Of a DNA stretch of 64,000 nt, positions 24,421 to 40,079 are shown one piece after another; within the stretch, counting starts at the first letter, position 1, and every line of letters starts with the position of its first letter. Origin of the DNA: Lantana camara (Eukaryota > Streptophyta > Magnoliopsida > Lamiales > Verbenaceae); NCBI GenBank assembly GCA_037501455.1, contig CM074863.1, forward strand, positions 11,218,001 to 11,282,000, in the 5' to 3' direction. A program made the position numbers and the translations under genes. The notes beneath the pieces were generated by a model. That model was not told the DNA's origin and searched no databases. It saw nothing but the letters and a program-made list of their open reading frames with translations.

Positions 24421-27122
24421 AAAACATCAAGCATACATCTGTGGCCCCAGCTTCTTCCAATGCCAAATCATCTCAGAGAAAGCCTAGTCCCTTAAGAAAT
24501 CAAGTTCAACTGGTCTAAAGGAAGTACTTGGATCAATACAAGATTGCCCCATTTCGTGATACTTTGTCTTCTCAAAAGGGTTTCTTTGTTGTAATCCGTG
24601 CATGCCAATTGTTGGCACAGAAGAATGATGGACTTATATTAATAGGGTCAGCAGATCGTTCAGGAGCTGGGAAGATTGTATTTACTGAGAAGATACTCAA
24701 CTTTATGCCCAGCATTGCTGTAATTTCAATGGACAACTACAACGTGCTACTCGAATAATTGATGGAAACTATGATGGTTAGAACTTAAACCTATCTTCAT
24801 TACAATCATCCTGTGAAATGGTCTTCTCTCTGACTAGGAATTTCCTGCAACAGATCCTCATTTGACTTTGCTTAAGAATATTCGTGATCTGAAGGCAGGA
24901 AAGCAAGTTGATATCCCTATATATGATTTCAAAACCAGCTCCCGCACAGGATACAGGTTTTGATTCATTACTTGATTCTGATTTCTTTTAAGTTTATTTA
25001 TTTTCTTAGGAATTCTTTAATGTTACTTCCTGAAGTTGAAGAGAGCAAATTATCATTTCTTTCGTTTATATTCAATCAGAATGTTGTATTTGTCTTGCTA
25101 TCTCCTGAAATCATTCTTTTATGGCAGGAAACTTGAACTGCCGAGCTCCCGGATTGTGATTATTGAGGGAACTTATGCTTTAAGTGAAAAGTTGCTGTCC
25201 TGTACTGGATCTTCGGGTTTCTGTAACAGGTGGTGTTCACTCTGATCTTGTAAAATGTGTTTTATGTGACTATCTGAAACAGTGTGTATTCCTGATTTGT
25301 GAGCTGAATATAGCCCCGAATATGTACTCATCTTCTATAGATTCTCAAAATTAGAATTCTTTACAGGTTTACAATCTACCCAATGCATAAGGCTTTTATT
25401 GAACCAGATCTTCGCACTGCACTTATAAGAATTGACAACGAATTTAACCCATTTACCGGATTCCAGTCTCGCACTTATATACTCAAGGTAACAACCTGCT
25501 GAATTTTAACGTGTGCTTCAAATCCTGAATATTTAGAAATAACTTCAAATAATCTCTGTAGTCTCTGAGGAGCGCGATTGTGGAGCAAATCAAGTCTGTC
25601 ATGTCTGAGGATCATGTGGAAAGTACAGAACACACTTATGACATATATCTTCTGACTTACTGCCACCTGGTGAGGATCCAGAGACCTGTAAATCATATTT
25701 GAGGATGAGGAATAAAGACGGGAAATACAATCTCATGTTTGAGGTCTGCTTCTAATTATGTCATTTAAATTATAGCAATATTCTCATATCCTGTTTAAGA
25801 ATGACATAAATTATGCTTCTGAACTTTAGGAATGGGTTTGTGATCCTCCATTTGTCATATCTCCAAGAATCACTTTTCAAGTTAGCTTGCGGTTTCTTGG
25901 AGTTTTGAAGGCCTTGGGATACACAATAGCATCCATTCTCAGAAGAAGTAGCCATGTTTTCTGCGATAAACGGGTTTGCGTCAAAATTGATTGGCTTGAA
26001 AAGTTAAAACTTCACTATGTTCAGGTGGTAATAAACATTTTTTTCTCTTAGCTGTTCTTGTACATGTGTGGACTTTTAATGTTGGCAATTCTTTGTTTGA
26101 GGCAGGTACAAGGTGGAGATCACATGGTTGTAAAAGATGTAGCCGATAAGCTGGGATTGGAAGTTTCATATGTTCCACACAGTTATATTGAACAAATAGT
26201 GGTTGAAAAAGTTGTCGGTGAGGTTATGGTATGAATTACTATTTTACTAACCTACCTACTCTTATGTTAATTCGTTCTTCTGTGTTTGTGGTCCTAAACT
26301 GAAATTTCTACAGGCCCTCCCCGATGATTTCAAAATCAAGCTTAGCCTGGAGGAGGTTCGTGTCTCAAACCCAAAAGAAGCACTTTCTCTAGCATCTGCA
26401 AAATTTAAGAATCCCAAAAAGTGCAGTTTCTATCTCGGGCATATTTTATGTTTAATATTCTTCAGCCATCCTGAAATTATACTTTTTTGCTCGTGACTAT
26501 GTCTTTTGGTTTTTTTGAACAGTGATATGTCACAATCATATTCAACAAACGGGACCAGAACCTGTACGAGACTACTAAAATGGTGGAGGATAGAACAACA
26601 GATTCGCCATCAATGTTACCAAATCAGGTGGCTCCCAGATAATACCAACGGTCAAACTCTCTCTTTCGAGCTTTCATGATATACCAATTTGATTTTGCAA
26701 TACAAAATCGTGGTGTGCAGCTTTCAGAACAAATCTTCACACTAAATGATCGGATGGATGATTTTGCGTCCCACGTTGATGAGCTGAATTCTCATCTAAC
26801 AACCGAGGAAGTTTCTCCCGCGTCACAAAACCTACCATTGGAGGCCGAAGCCTGTAATGGGTCGGCTCCAACTTCGTACTTCATATCTAGTTTGGAGAAC
26901 GGCTCTTTAACTGCATCAGTCCTTGCCCAAATCCTCGTCTTCCTCTCGTGGCTTCTTTGACTGAAGAGGTATCCCGAATCTCTTTCGCGTAAATATATAA
27001 ATTTCTTATTTATTTCTTTTAATTTCTTCCCAACAGTTTCGAGTATATTGAGGGGACAACGCCATGTTATGCATCAGCTGGATAATCTAGGCAATCTTCT
27101 ACGCCAAAATCTGGGAACATAA
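24421..27122 (+). pseudogene. TTM1/TTM2-like (uridine kinase plus CYTH domain) pseudogene, introns retained
   Basis: Remains of a plant triphosphate tunnel metalloenzyme with an N-terminal uridine-kinase-like P-loop domain and a C-terminal coiled coil. Recognisable pieces in order: KGFFVVIRACQLLAQKNDGL, KILNFMPSIAVISMDNYN, VDIPIYDFKTSSRTGYR, PSSRIVIIEGTYALSEKL, FNPFTGFQSRTYILK, CDPPFVISPRITFQVSLRFL, VCVKIDWLEKLKLHYVQ, VPHSYIEQIVVEKVVGEVM, QLSEQIFTLNDRMDDFASHV and finally RGQRHVMHQLDNLGNLL with a stop at 27122. It is broken: a stop before KYLDQYKIAP, a frameshift after SMDNYN, others after EKLLS and within LLPPGEDPE, and the P-loop is altered to DRSGAGKI. Exons are still separated by introns, so it arose from genomic DNA, not from an mRNA. 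Confidence 0.85.
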
Positions 27123-27618
27123 AAGAAAGTGCTTTTGCAGATTATGGTCCTGTAGAACTTTACATAATTAATATTGAGAAAGTGAGCAAGAGTTATTATT
27201 TTCAAATTTTGCTTTATTGTTCACTTAAATCAATATAATCTTTTGCTACTCAACTTTGTATCACTAGAAATTGTTTAAATTTTTGGGTAGTTATCCAATT
27301 GAATTGTATATAGATTTATTAAAAGTTTGTATTTAATTTATATTTAAAAGTTTATATAGGTAAATATTTAAATTTATTAAATTTAAGTCGAGTTGTTTTC
27401 AAATTTAAGTCGAGTTGTTTTAAAATTATGTGATATGATTTAACTATCAATTTATGATCATTATTAAAAGAATAATTGCTGGTTTTTCTCAATGAGACTC
27501 AAATCTAGATTTTTTTTATTTATATTTGCAATGTGCATATGCTTATAGTGAATTACTTATTTATCCACCCAACAACAAATTCATTGAATTTGTTTAACTT
27601 TGTCCAAAAACCAGTCAA
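27123..27618. other. AT-rich spacer after the TTM pseudogene
   Basis: Former 3' flank of the pseudogene. AT-rich, with no open frame or repeat that I recognise. Confidence 0.4.
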
Positions 27619-27731
27619 CAGGGATTGACTCAAGTGGTTAAAGAGTTGGTTCTTGAACGAAATAATCAGAGTTCAATTTTTTTTTTTTTTTTTGCCGCTT
27701 GAGGATATATGTATTAAAAAAAAAAAAAAAA
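27619..27731 (+). mobile_element. tRNA-derived SINE
   Basis: Starts with an A-box-like stretch (gattgactcaagtggttaaa), has a B-box-like atcagagttcaa, and ends cttgaggatatatgtatta followed by poly(A). A second, more decayed copy lies at 32791-32890 and shares the head (gagtggttaaagaa) and the tail (aggagtatatatatta plus A). The target duplication was not identified. Confidence 0.55.
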
Positions 27732-28236
27732 GCTTCTTGATTGTTACAGCAACTTAACTAAAGTCTCGGAATTCCCACATAACTATTAATATGATGAGTA
27801 GAGTTTTACTTACCTATAAACACATATTTAACTTGTATGAGTGAATGAAATAGAAAATAAAGTAAAAAATTGAAAAAAAAATTCCAATCCAAAGAACTAC
27901 TAGCCAAATGAGTTTCTCAAAACAAGAAGAGAATAAGCTTATTCAGCCGAATTCATCTCTTGGTCGGATTCCCGCTATTAAGTGTAATTCAGCCAAATTA
28001 CTATTCCTGTACAGTTTATTTCTAATTTAAGTTACTCATATACCATCAAGTGTATTGATCATATTAGTTGTGAGAAAACATTTATAATATTGAAAAAAAT
28101 CAAAAACTTGTATTAGCTCTAATTTTAATTGACTATTGATACGCTTATCGTGTGAAAAAAAATAAACATTGTAATCTTAATAAATAATAAATTTAGAACT
28201 CCTCCCCTTCCTCCATCCCCTTCAGGTTTCAGGTCT

Positions 28237-28860
28237 TATACGGAATGATTGGTATAATAGAATGAAGTGGGAATAGAATGTGCATTACTGCATCAAATAT
28301 GAGATTATTCATTCCTTTGGTCCCCCGTGGTATTAGTCATTTCCAACGTTCAAAACTTATTATTATTTTATTATAAAGTTTTATAAATTAAAATATTTTA
28401 AAAAGAACGAATTTTGATACTTATATTAAATTTATTTTTAAACATCAATCATTACACTAAATACAACAAATAATTATCACATAATCTATGCATGAATACG
28501 AAAAAATATATATATATATATAACTGTAACTTACAAACTCACTCTCACATGTCCGCGCACACATACATATATAATACATAAAATAAATATCATATATATA
28601 ACACATTTGATATAAAATAGTAACAATATATATATTTACGTATGAAAATATACTGTTGCTCAAAATAAAAAATTTAAAATATATATATACTTAAGATAAA
28701 AAATATTTTTAATCGTATACTTAATCATTATTACTTGTATTATTATTATTATTAAATAATACAAATAAAATAAATCTAAAATTTTAATTTCATTTTTAAC
28801 TTTTTCACTTGACATAAGGCTCAATATCACCAACCAAAAAAAAAAAAAAAACTTTATCAC
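28237..28860. mobile_element. decayed Harbinger-like MITE, relative of the element at 53771-54602
   Basis: The left end (cggaatgattggtataatag, then gaagtgggaatagaatgtgc) matches the left end of the element at 53771. The interior shares tcctttggtcccccgtggta and long AT-rich stretches. The right terminal repeat is not recognisable, so the copy is truncated or strongly diverged. No coding sequence. The rest of 27732-29467 is AT-rich spacer. Confidence 0.55.
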
Positions 28861-29467
28861 TCGACATATTATGGTATATTCCGATTAAAACATTAAATCT
28901 AAGTACCAACAATCATCCATAGGAGTGACTAATATGCAAGTTATTGGATTAATATATTTTGCGCAAAATTTTGATAATTTTCTATGTCCACCAAATAAGA
29001 AGCATAAAATTGTATATATGCCCTACGGCCTACACAAAATAAAATAAGTGAAAAATTGACATCCCATTGCAAAACCAAAAAGCCACCCAATTTGGGTCAA
29101 CGAAAAGTAGTCAACCAAGCATAAATAAATTAATAACCGTCATTTCGTAGCCCAGTATAAGAATTAAGAAGTTTCAAGATCAATGACGTCCAAAAATATT
29201 ATCAGATATAATAAACTATTATCATCTATATTTATAGTTGTGATTTAGTTAATGATAACCAAATCCAAAATTTCTGATCGCAATGGGTAGTTACATTGCA
29301 AGTCCATTTTAGCTTATGGTGAGCTCTCTCCCCCCAAATCCACTCCCAATGCATAACCGCCCTCCATAGCCACCCCAACGTACATAACTGTATTTTCTGT
29401 ATGTATATTCCCACTCTCTTCAAACATATAGATAATCACCCTTCCTTCCATCAGAATCAAAGCAAGA

Positions 29468-29707
29468 ATGGGGACAAAAGAAAAGAGAACGAAAATGGTG
29501 ATGAATACCATGTTCGAGAGATGCTCGACGTACGACGATCTCGTGAAACTCATGGAGAAGCTTGAAGATAAGAGTGTCATCGGCTGGCAATGTACAATCT
29601 GCAAAAAGATCTGGGCGATTCCTTTGGCGTACACAGAACTCCATAAGCAGAGCTGCAAGGAATTGTTTCTGGGTTCCCCTCGCGAGGGGAACGAAAGGCT
29701 GTGGTAA
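29468..29707 (+). CDS. small protein with a C2HC zinc-finger-like motif, unknown
   Basis: An ATG-initiated frame of 79 codons. It is Lys-rich at the start, then a likely helix (STYDDLVKLMEKLEDKSVIG), then C42-x2-C45-x13-H59-x3-C63 (WQCTICKKIWAIPLAYTELH), which resembles a single C2HC zinc finger. A good donor (CTGTG followed by GTAAGT) overlaps the stop; splicing to an acceptor near 30205 would end the protein one residue earlier, so the product hardly changes. I do not recognise the family. The composition is more gene-like than the surroundings, but it could be a relic exon. Confidence 0.4.
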   Translation: MGTKEKRTKMVMNTMFERCSTYDDLVKLMEKLEDKSVIGWQCTICKKIWAIPLAYTELHKQSCKELFLGSPREGNERLW

Positions 29708-31415
29708 GTCTAATTTGTTGTGATTCAATGCGCCTTTATTTAGCCTCCTCTCTGCCACACTGCACATTCGAACTAAACTCTAATCGAGGGCCATCTCTTT
29801 TCTTAATTTCTTGCCCTAATTCTCTCTACCCATTAATAAATGCATCTCGGTCTCATAATTCTGTGTTATTACTGAAGTTCTTGCGTGCTTGGGGTTCCTA
29901 ATAAAGATCGACATCCTTTTAAGTTAGGGTTTTTGTCATTTTGCGTAGTTCTGTTATCTAGCTTAGCTTGATTGCGGGAGGGATATATTTTCTTGTCTTT
30001 CTTGATTTCGTTTCTTACTTTCTTTGGAATGATGTTTGTACTAGTTTTTGTCACTGTAGTTAATTTGTAGTTTAACTGTTACGTTGATGGCGGACCTTGA
30101 TTGCGAGAGGGATATACTTTATATAGTTTTTCTTGATTTTGTTTTCTTTGGATATGAATTATCCCAATTTGGTTTTAATACATGATAAAAACCCGTTTCA
30201 TGCAGATTGGGTTAAGAATGAGGTTCCTCTCATATGCTTCGAGTTTCAATCGATCCGAGGTTCCTCTCAACCTGTGGACAGACTGCTGCTTTATCCTCCA
30301 TAAGTGCTGCATAATTATCTCTTATGGATTGAAGAAATAGATACTATTTCTTCTTCTTCTTCTTTTTTTTTTTTTTTTTGATAAACCAATGTCTCATTTG
30401 TCATTTGTGATATGATACATTTTGCATTTTTACAATATGCATTATACTCTCTCTGGGGAACACTTGAAAGAAAATAACTTTTTTCTTTAATGCTCTATTT
30501 TTGGTATCTTTTTATTTGTGTGATTGTGATTTTTGGTATCTTTTTATTTATGATTCCTTCCCACCTTACAATATAATATTTCTTCCTACCTTTTGCATTA
30601 GAAAACTTATAGCCTTTTAATTATTGATTTTTATGGATGAATTTTTAGGGGGGCACAAAACATGAAGTCCAGCCAACAAATGTTGAAATAATAGGGTTCT
30701 TAGCTACATTTTTCTTGAATATGGGCCATACTAGGTTGTGTTTACTAGATATCATGGTATACATAGCAACATACAATGCTATTCTATGCATGCCACTTGA
30801 TTTTCAGCATATTTATTTCGTGATTCATGTCCATATTAAGCACTAGCCATGTGTTGCGGCCTGCGGGGCAGTATTAATACATAGGGATAATTTCGGATAC
30901 ACATATAAAGTTTAAATCATAAAACTCTAAGTAATTAACAAAATATATATATATATTGAACAAGGTGGTTTTTATACTCAGTCAAAACATAGCATGATTT
31001 CTTTAAACTAATGAGAAATTTCTCGATCTTAAAAGCGTAGCGACTGCTCAACCATAAATTGAAAAACATGGACCTCAAGGATAATCGAACGAACTCCACA
31101 AGGTTGGGTTTTCATTTCAAATCATCTCATGAAAGTTGCCCGTACTATTAATTATTGATCTTACCAAGAAAACAGTTAAAGAAAAAGGACAAAACATGAA
31201 AGTAATCTTTGATAGATGAACTTGGAAATATATACCAGTAAAAGTTCACAAACATGTATATAAACTGAAATAACATTGTCAAAGAGACAAAATTTGGCCC
31301 TTTATGAAGTAATAAATCTGTAAAGCAATAACAGAAAAGCAAAAATCACAAAAGTATAGCAATCCAAAAATAGGTATACGACTTAAAAAAAAACCACGTA
31401 GTAACGCATCAGAGT
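29708..31415. other. spacer, possible intron and 3' UTR of the small ORF
   Basis: T-rich in its first 500 bases, consistent with an intron ending near 30205 (tttcatgcag). A CTT/T-rich simple tract lies near 30350-30379. From about 30600 to 31415 I see only AT-rich spacer. Confidence 0.4.
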
Positions 31416-32363
31416 TTAATTCTTCTTCAAAATACTGAGGCTCTTGCGTAAATCTTCCTCCATGAATGGAATGCCTTCACGCAGTTTGAACTTAGGTTCC
31501 CGGCCTAAAAATTCCTGAGCCTTTGTTATGTTTCGTTTCCTCTGACAAGGATCCTCAGGATTGCTCTCCGTAATGATTTTTCACTTCTGGATTGATCATT
31601 TGAGAAAGGAATCAATAATAATATTCGTGTCCAATCCACAAATCTGGGACATAATGATCTGAATGTGTTAAAAGTTCAGAAATTTACCTCCTTCACATTC
31701 TCTGCGAGCTCAGTCATTGTAAATTCGCCTGATAGTGGCAAAATTTCCATAAGTGAGGGATAAATATGAAGTACGCTTAATTTGATGACACTTTAATGTT
31801 TGTAATATTAACCTGGATTGCCAAGGTTTATTGGGCCGGTATGATCTCCTTCCATCAGTCGAATAAGACCATCAACGTATAAGATAATTGAATAAAATCG
31901 TAAGAGGCATTGTTATGGACTTCATGGGAAAATAGAAAATGATGAATGTAGTCGTGTCGTATACCAAATCAGAAACATAGCAAAAGCTCCTTGTTTGTGT
32001 TCCAGACTTCCAGGCAACTGAACTGTCGAAGGCTCATCACTGCATCATATTTCATATAAGATAGTTCAATATAAAAATCCTCTTCATTTTTGCTTTTGCC
32101 TCTTTTGGCTCTTCATTCCAATTACATTAGTCTTTAATCTTTAAGGTCTGTGGGGAGTAATTGCAGCAGGAAAAGAAAACAAATCAACACTAATTACCAG
32201 AACCCCATTAACTAAGAATACGTGTTCTTTTCGGTTAATGAATTCAGATCAAGACAGCGAGTTTTAGTATGGAGACTGACCTTCACGGGATTGTATTTAT
32301 AGAAAATTGGGGAAGCAAGATGGTATATTTGATCAACCTCAACTAGCACAGGCTCTGTAACAT
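31416..32363 (-). pseudogene. UDP-glucuronate decarboxylase (UDP-xylose synthase) pseudogene
   Basis: Remains of a UXS gene, which converts UDP-glucuronate to UDP-xylose. In minus-strand order: DVTEPVLVEVDQIYHLASP then IFYKYNPVK (32363 downward), a large gap, GEPSTVQLPGS, TQTRSFCYVSDLV in another frame, VDGLIRLMEGDHTGPINLGN, GEFTMTELAENVKE, a frameshifted INPEVK stretch, and EPKFKLREGIPFMEEDLRKS ending LSILKKN with TAA at 31416. The central catalytic part of the family (the segment holding the Tyr-x3-Lys motif) is absent, and there are at least two frameshifts. Introns are kept. It cannot encode an active enzyme. Confidence 0.87.
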
Positions 32364-33439
32364 CTGCATAAAAAGGTAAAAAAATTATATATAACTACAA
32401 AAGAAAAGGAGGGAAAAAGGAAACTGACGTCCTCCTATAGATTTTGGGTGAAGGCCCATTAGGGAGATGGGCGTTGATGTTGTCTACAACGAAAGCAGGA
32501 TCATAGCACAATCAAGAAAGAAAAGATTAAAAAGAGTTGAAAACATAGAAAGCGGTTTTGAAAATTTTATAAAATAGTGTCTGTCTTCTTTTGTCTTCTC
32601 CGTTGTGCGCGTCACTGTAATTTATCTATATATATATTAATTATGGTAAGAACTAGTTTACCTGGGTCCTGGCCTGGGCCTGGGCCATAAACTCAGGTTA
32701 GGGCTTGGTATATAATGGCGTTTACTTCCCATGGATCAGGGCCGGCCCAGTGAAAAGCTGGTCTGTCATTAATAATTCCAAATTGCCGGCAGTGATTAAA
32801 TTATCCGAGTGGTTAAAGAATTTTTTTAGGGTAATAATTCAAATTTGAGTTTTTTTGACCACTTAGGAGTATATATATTAGAAAAAAAATGATAAATATT
32901 TTGAACATCTTGTACTATCTTAATTTTTGGAGTTTCCAATAGATATGTGACATGTATACAAAGTTTCTTCCACGTATCACATAACGAATGGAATCAGATT
33001 GGAATTTGTTAAAAAACAATAGTTGAAGATGCAAACATTGACTTTTTATAGTTTAGAATGGAAATTTAAAAAATCCCAATAGTACAGGATGTTCAAAATA
33101 TTTATCACTTAAAAAGAACCATGTTTACGTTTCGATTAGTGGGAGATTAATTAAATATATACAGTTGGCTTAGGAAAAAGAATGAAGAGCTAAGTTCACC
33201 TTTACAATTATTATTAAATTCAAGGGAAATCTTCTTGCCATTTAATTAATCACTTTCTCTTTATTTTTTACGCTAATTACATAAAACACTCTCCCCTTGC
33301 TGTTGTTTTCTTCAAAATAAATTAGATATAATCGAACTATTTTGCTTTTGACGAAGATATCATCGAAGTACATTACACCAATAAGTTCCCCATGAAATAA
33401 TAATATAATATAATAGTCATTGGCCATTCTTGTATATAA
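32364..33439. other. spacer with a SINE relic
   Basis: Contains a decayed copy (about 32791-32890) of the SINE seen at 27619-27731, sharing its head and tail motifs. A short imperfect repeat of cctgggcctggg occurs near 32670. Otherwise AT-rich and without genes. Confidence 0.45.
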
Positions 33440-35220
33440 TGATAGCTAGCTTTTTCTCGACCTTGCTGACATAGCTAGCAATTAGCATACAAGAATACAA
33501 ATCCACATCAATTGATTGCAAACGGAATATAATGATTGATACCAATTGCAAATGATATCCGGAGATGTCCACTATGAAAACATAATGTTGCTATCACAAG
33601 GATCATTAATAATTAATATATATATGACTAAATTACGTTGTTATTAGTCTAACAAATGACTTAATTTGTGATTCTAATACCCACATTTAAGGCACAAAAA
33701 CCTTGGTTATCTTCTCATTAAAGTTTTTGAAGCTAATGATTTTAAATCAATACTAACAAAATCCATTGAATTTAAATCCTTCACGTAAATCCAAAGTTGT
33801 TCAATCCAAACATAGTCTTACTTCATCTCGGGTTATTCTGATTTGATTTTTGTTCAACCAAATAAGTATAATAATGATCTCTAATGCACTGATACTTTTA
33901 TAAATATTTTTTTATCGTATCATGTCGTATTGTATCATATCGGACACTTGTTTCAGATACAGTATCGATCACTTTTCTCATAAGAAATTTCAAAAAAATC
34001 CGTATTATTATATTCGTCTCTTTATCCATACATTATAGATAAATAGAGAATAACACCCAATGGCGAGCAAGTTATAGTGAAGGCGTACCGTGGCCGGCGG
34101 TAGTCATTGATGGGAAAATTCCCCAACCGAAACTAAAAGTAGGTATACATCAACTAATTATCCATGCCTGTCACATATATACTTATATTTTCCATGCAGT
34201 TAGGCGATGACATATTTCACATTCATTCTGTTAGCACCAATTAATGCTGCAGGTTTGTTAGATCTTATAAAAGTGTATACCTCTCAAAAATGTTTTAGAG
34301 ATATTAATATAGATATGATGATATGAACGTGATATAAGTATGAATATAGAGATATGATTTTTTTTCAAAAAAGATTCTCACGGGCAAGTAATCGAGACAG
34401 CGTCCGACATAATAGAATAATATAATATTTTTAAAAGTATTCGTGTGTTGAAGGTTTTATATATACACTTTTATCTAGTTGTGTGTGTGAAATTAGTGCC
34501 ACAGATTAAGAAAAAAAAAAGGCATTTTCTTTTTGTTTTGAAAATTTTTATAAAATAGTGTCTGAAATCTTTGACAAAATTTCGTGAACTTTAGATGAAT
34601 GAGTGACGATCTTCCCAGCATGTGGCCAGCCTGTGCTTCCTGTCTGTTTGTCTTCTCCACTCTGGGTGTGTAACTGTAATTTATTCATATCTTGTGTTAT
34701 GTAATGCTGAGTGCATATCAATTATAGGTTTGACTAAATTTATTTGAAATTTTAAAAAATTAATTAGTTTTACTTATTAATACTGCAGTTGATTAAATGA
34801 CCATGTTAACATGTTGATTAGTGGGAGTAACGTGTTAAAATTAATTAAACTACCTATGGTTTTCTTAGTAAAAAGAAACCTTTAAAATTAATTAGTTATA
34901 ATCGAACTATGTTGTTTTTGTAGATGATATAATCGAAGCATGAAACGTCAGTAAGTTCCTCATGAAATAGTATAATACTCATCTGCCATTCTTGTATATA
35001 TTTGATAATATAAGTGTGGATACGAACTCCTCCACATTATTGTGAGCATCCTACCACCACCACCACCACCATCTCTCTCTCTAACAGACACCACCACCAC
35101 CGCCGCCACCATCATCACCATTTCTGTCTCTCTCTCTAACACACCACCACCACCACCACCACCATCACCACCGACCGCCAATCGACGGTCAATTCTTCAT
35201 AGAAACATATTGCATGCATA
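33440..35220 (+). promoter_or_regulatory. promoter and leader of beta-glucosidase gene 2
   Basis: Homologous to the upstream region of gene 1: tttttctcgaccttg near 33451, gattgcaaacggaatataat near 33513, and gccattcttgtatatat near the leader. It is longer than in gene 1 because about 1 kb of AT-rich DNA lies between matching blocks. The leader (about 35035-35190) is a clear CAC microsatellite with ctctctctctct runs, longer than that of gene 1. A segment near 34365-34455 resembles the dispersed repeat at 54670-54825. Confidence 0.6.
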
Positions 35221-38671
<3,451 letters not shown>

Positions 38672-39955
38672 TTCTTAGTGCAGTTTATGGGTGCACTGAT
38701 ACTCTTTTGGTTGATTTTTTTTGTAACACGGGCCGGGGTTTATTGCAATACATACGTCTAACACAAGGGGTGCAGGTGTAATTTTCTCAGTGAAAACGTT
38801 CCATGTACAAATATTTCATGATGTCATTGTTTGTTATTACTTTTTTTTTTTTTGTGAATATGAGGCCAACTGTTAATCTGTTATTATGTGTATTCTATAT
38901 TGTTATGTTGGACCTTGTTCAACAATACACAACACTACAAGTCAAAGGTAATTGATTCCAAGCTAGAGCAATATTAATTGACGTGTTAATCTTTTGAGAT
39001 TCCTTCTTTGAAATTTTAATTCATATGTTGCCGTCATAATATGCATAGCCATTGAAAAAAAATGACTTTTTTTTTCTTTTGTATACTATATCTTATTTAT
39101 TATCAATTCAAATCAAGTATTGAGTATTGACATGTCTCAATAGCATAGTATTCCTGCATGTGACTATATTTTTATATCAAAATTATCAAAATCCAATTTA
39201 TATCCTTAAAATAGACTAATTCGGCCGGACGAAACTAGTAGAAATTTTTTAATTTTGAAAATTTCATGGGGGCAAAGGAGAGGGGGGAATTCTCCAATCA
39301 CCCTATGTCCCCCTTGGTTCCGTCACTGACAACACTAGGATTTATTGGATGGGATTTTTGAAATTTCTACATATAAATAAGAGTATTAAAAAGAATAATT
39401 AAGTTAAAAAATTTCACAAGATAGAGCTGGATAATTGCTGCTGCGAAATCTTATAAAAACTCATTCTACAAATCATTGACGTGCTTGAATTCTTCACTAA
39501 TTAGGGTTCCTAATTATCCCGTAATCTAGAGATTAATTGCCCTTAATTACTGTAACTACAAGTCTTGGACCTAAATTCCATTAATTTAGCAACATATTTT
39601 TCAAGGAATCCTGCTAAAGTTCATTGATTTTTGGGAGTACTGCCTTATTTTTTTTTATTTATCAGAGCTTCACTCCACCCAATTGAGTGAAGAACTAATC
39701 TCTTGAGGTAAGAGTACTGCCTTATTAATTAAACTGCAAATTAATTTATGTTTATATATGTAAGATAAAAAAAAAAATGTAGTGAAATTGCTTGATTTGT
39801 ATTAGAAGAATAATTAGCCACGTTTACCTTAACTAGTATTATAAGTAAGAAAATTGCACCAAAAAAAAAATTATTATAAGTAAGAAAATAAAAATTAAGT
39901 AATTATAAAAAGGTTAAAAAATCGAATGCCAAGTCATGCCACCCGTGAAGAAGAT
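38672..39955. other. 3' flank of gene 2 with an insertion relative to gene 1
   Basis: Matches the 3' flank of gene 1 up to about 39000 (attgacgtgttaatctttt) and again from about 39505 (gagattaattgcccttaatt). About 500 bp between these points is absent beside gene 1. That insert contains tccgtcactgacaacacta, a type of sequence often seen in dispersed plant repeats. No gene. Confidence 0.5.
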
Positions 39956-40062
39956 TTTTTTTTTTTTTTAACACACACCCCCCAAGTGGCCAGAGGGATT
40001 TAAACCCGGGACCTTGCCTTCGAGAAACAGCTCTCCAACCACTTGGATCAACCCCTGTTAGC
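39956..40062 (-). mobile_element. tRNA-derived SINE with 17-bp target duplication
   Basis: A 107-bp element on the minus strand, flanked by identical direct repeats CCACCCGTGAAGAAGAT at 39939-39955 and 40063-40079. Reading on the minus strand, it has an A-box-like GATCCAAGTGGTTGGAGAG, a B-box-like CCGGGTTTAAATCCC, and ends in a poly(A) run (the T-tract at 39956). All expected SINE parts are present. Confidence 0.85.
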
Positions 40063-40079
40063 CCACCCGTGAAGAAGAT

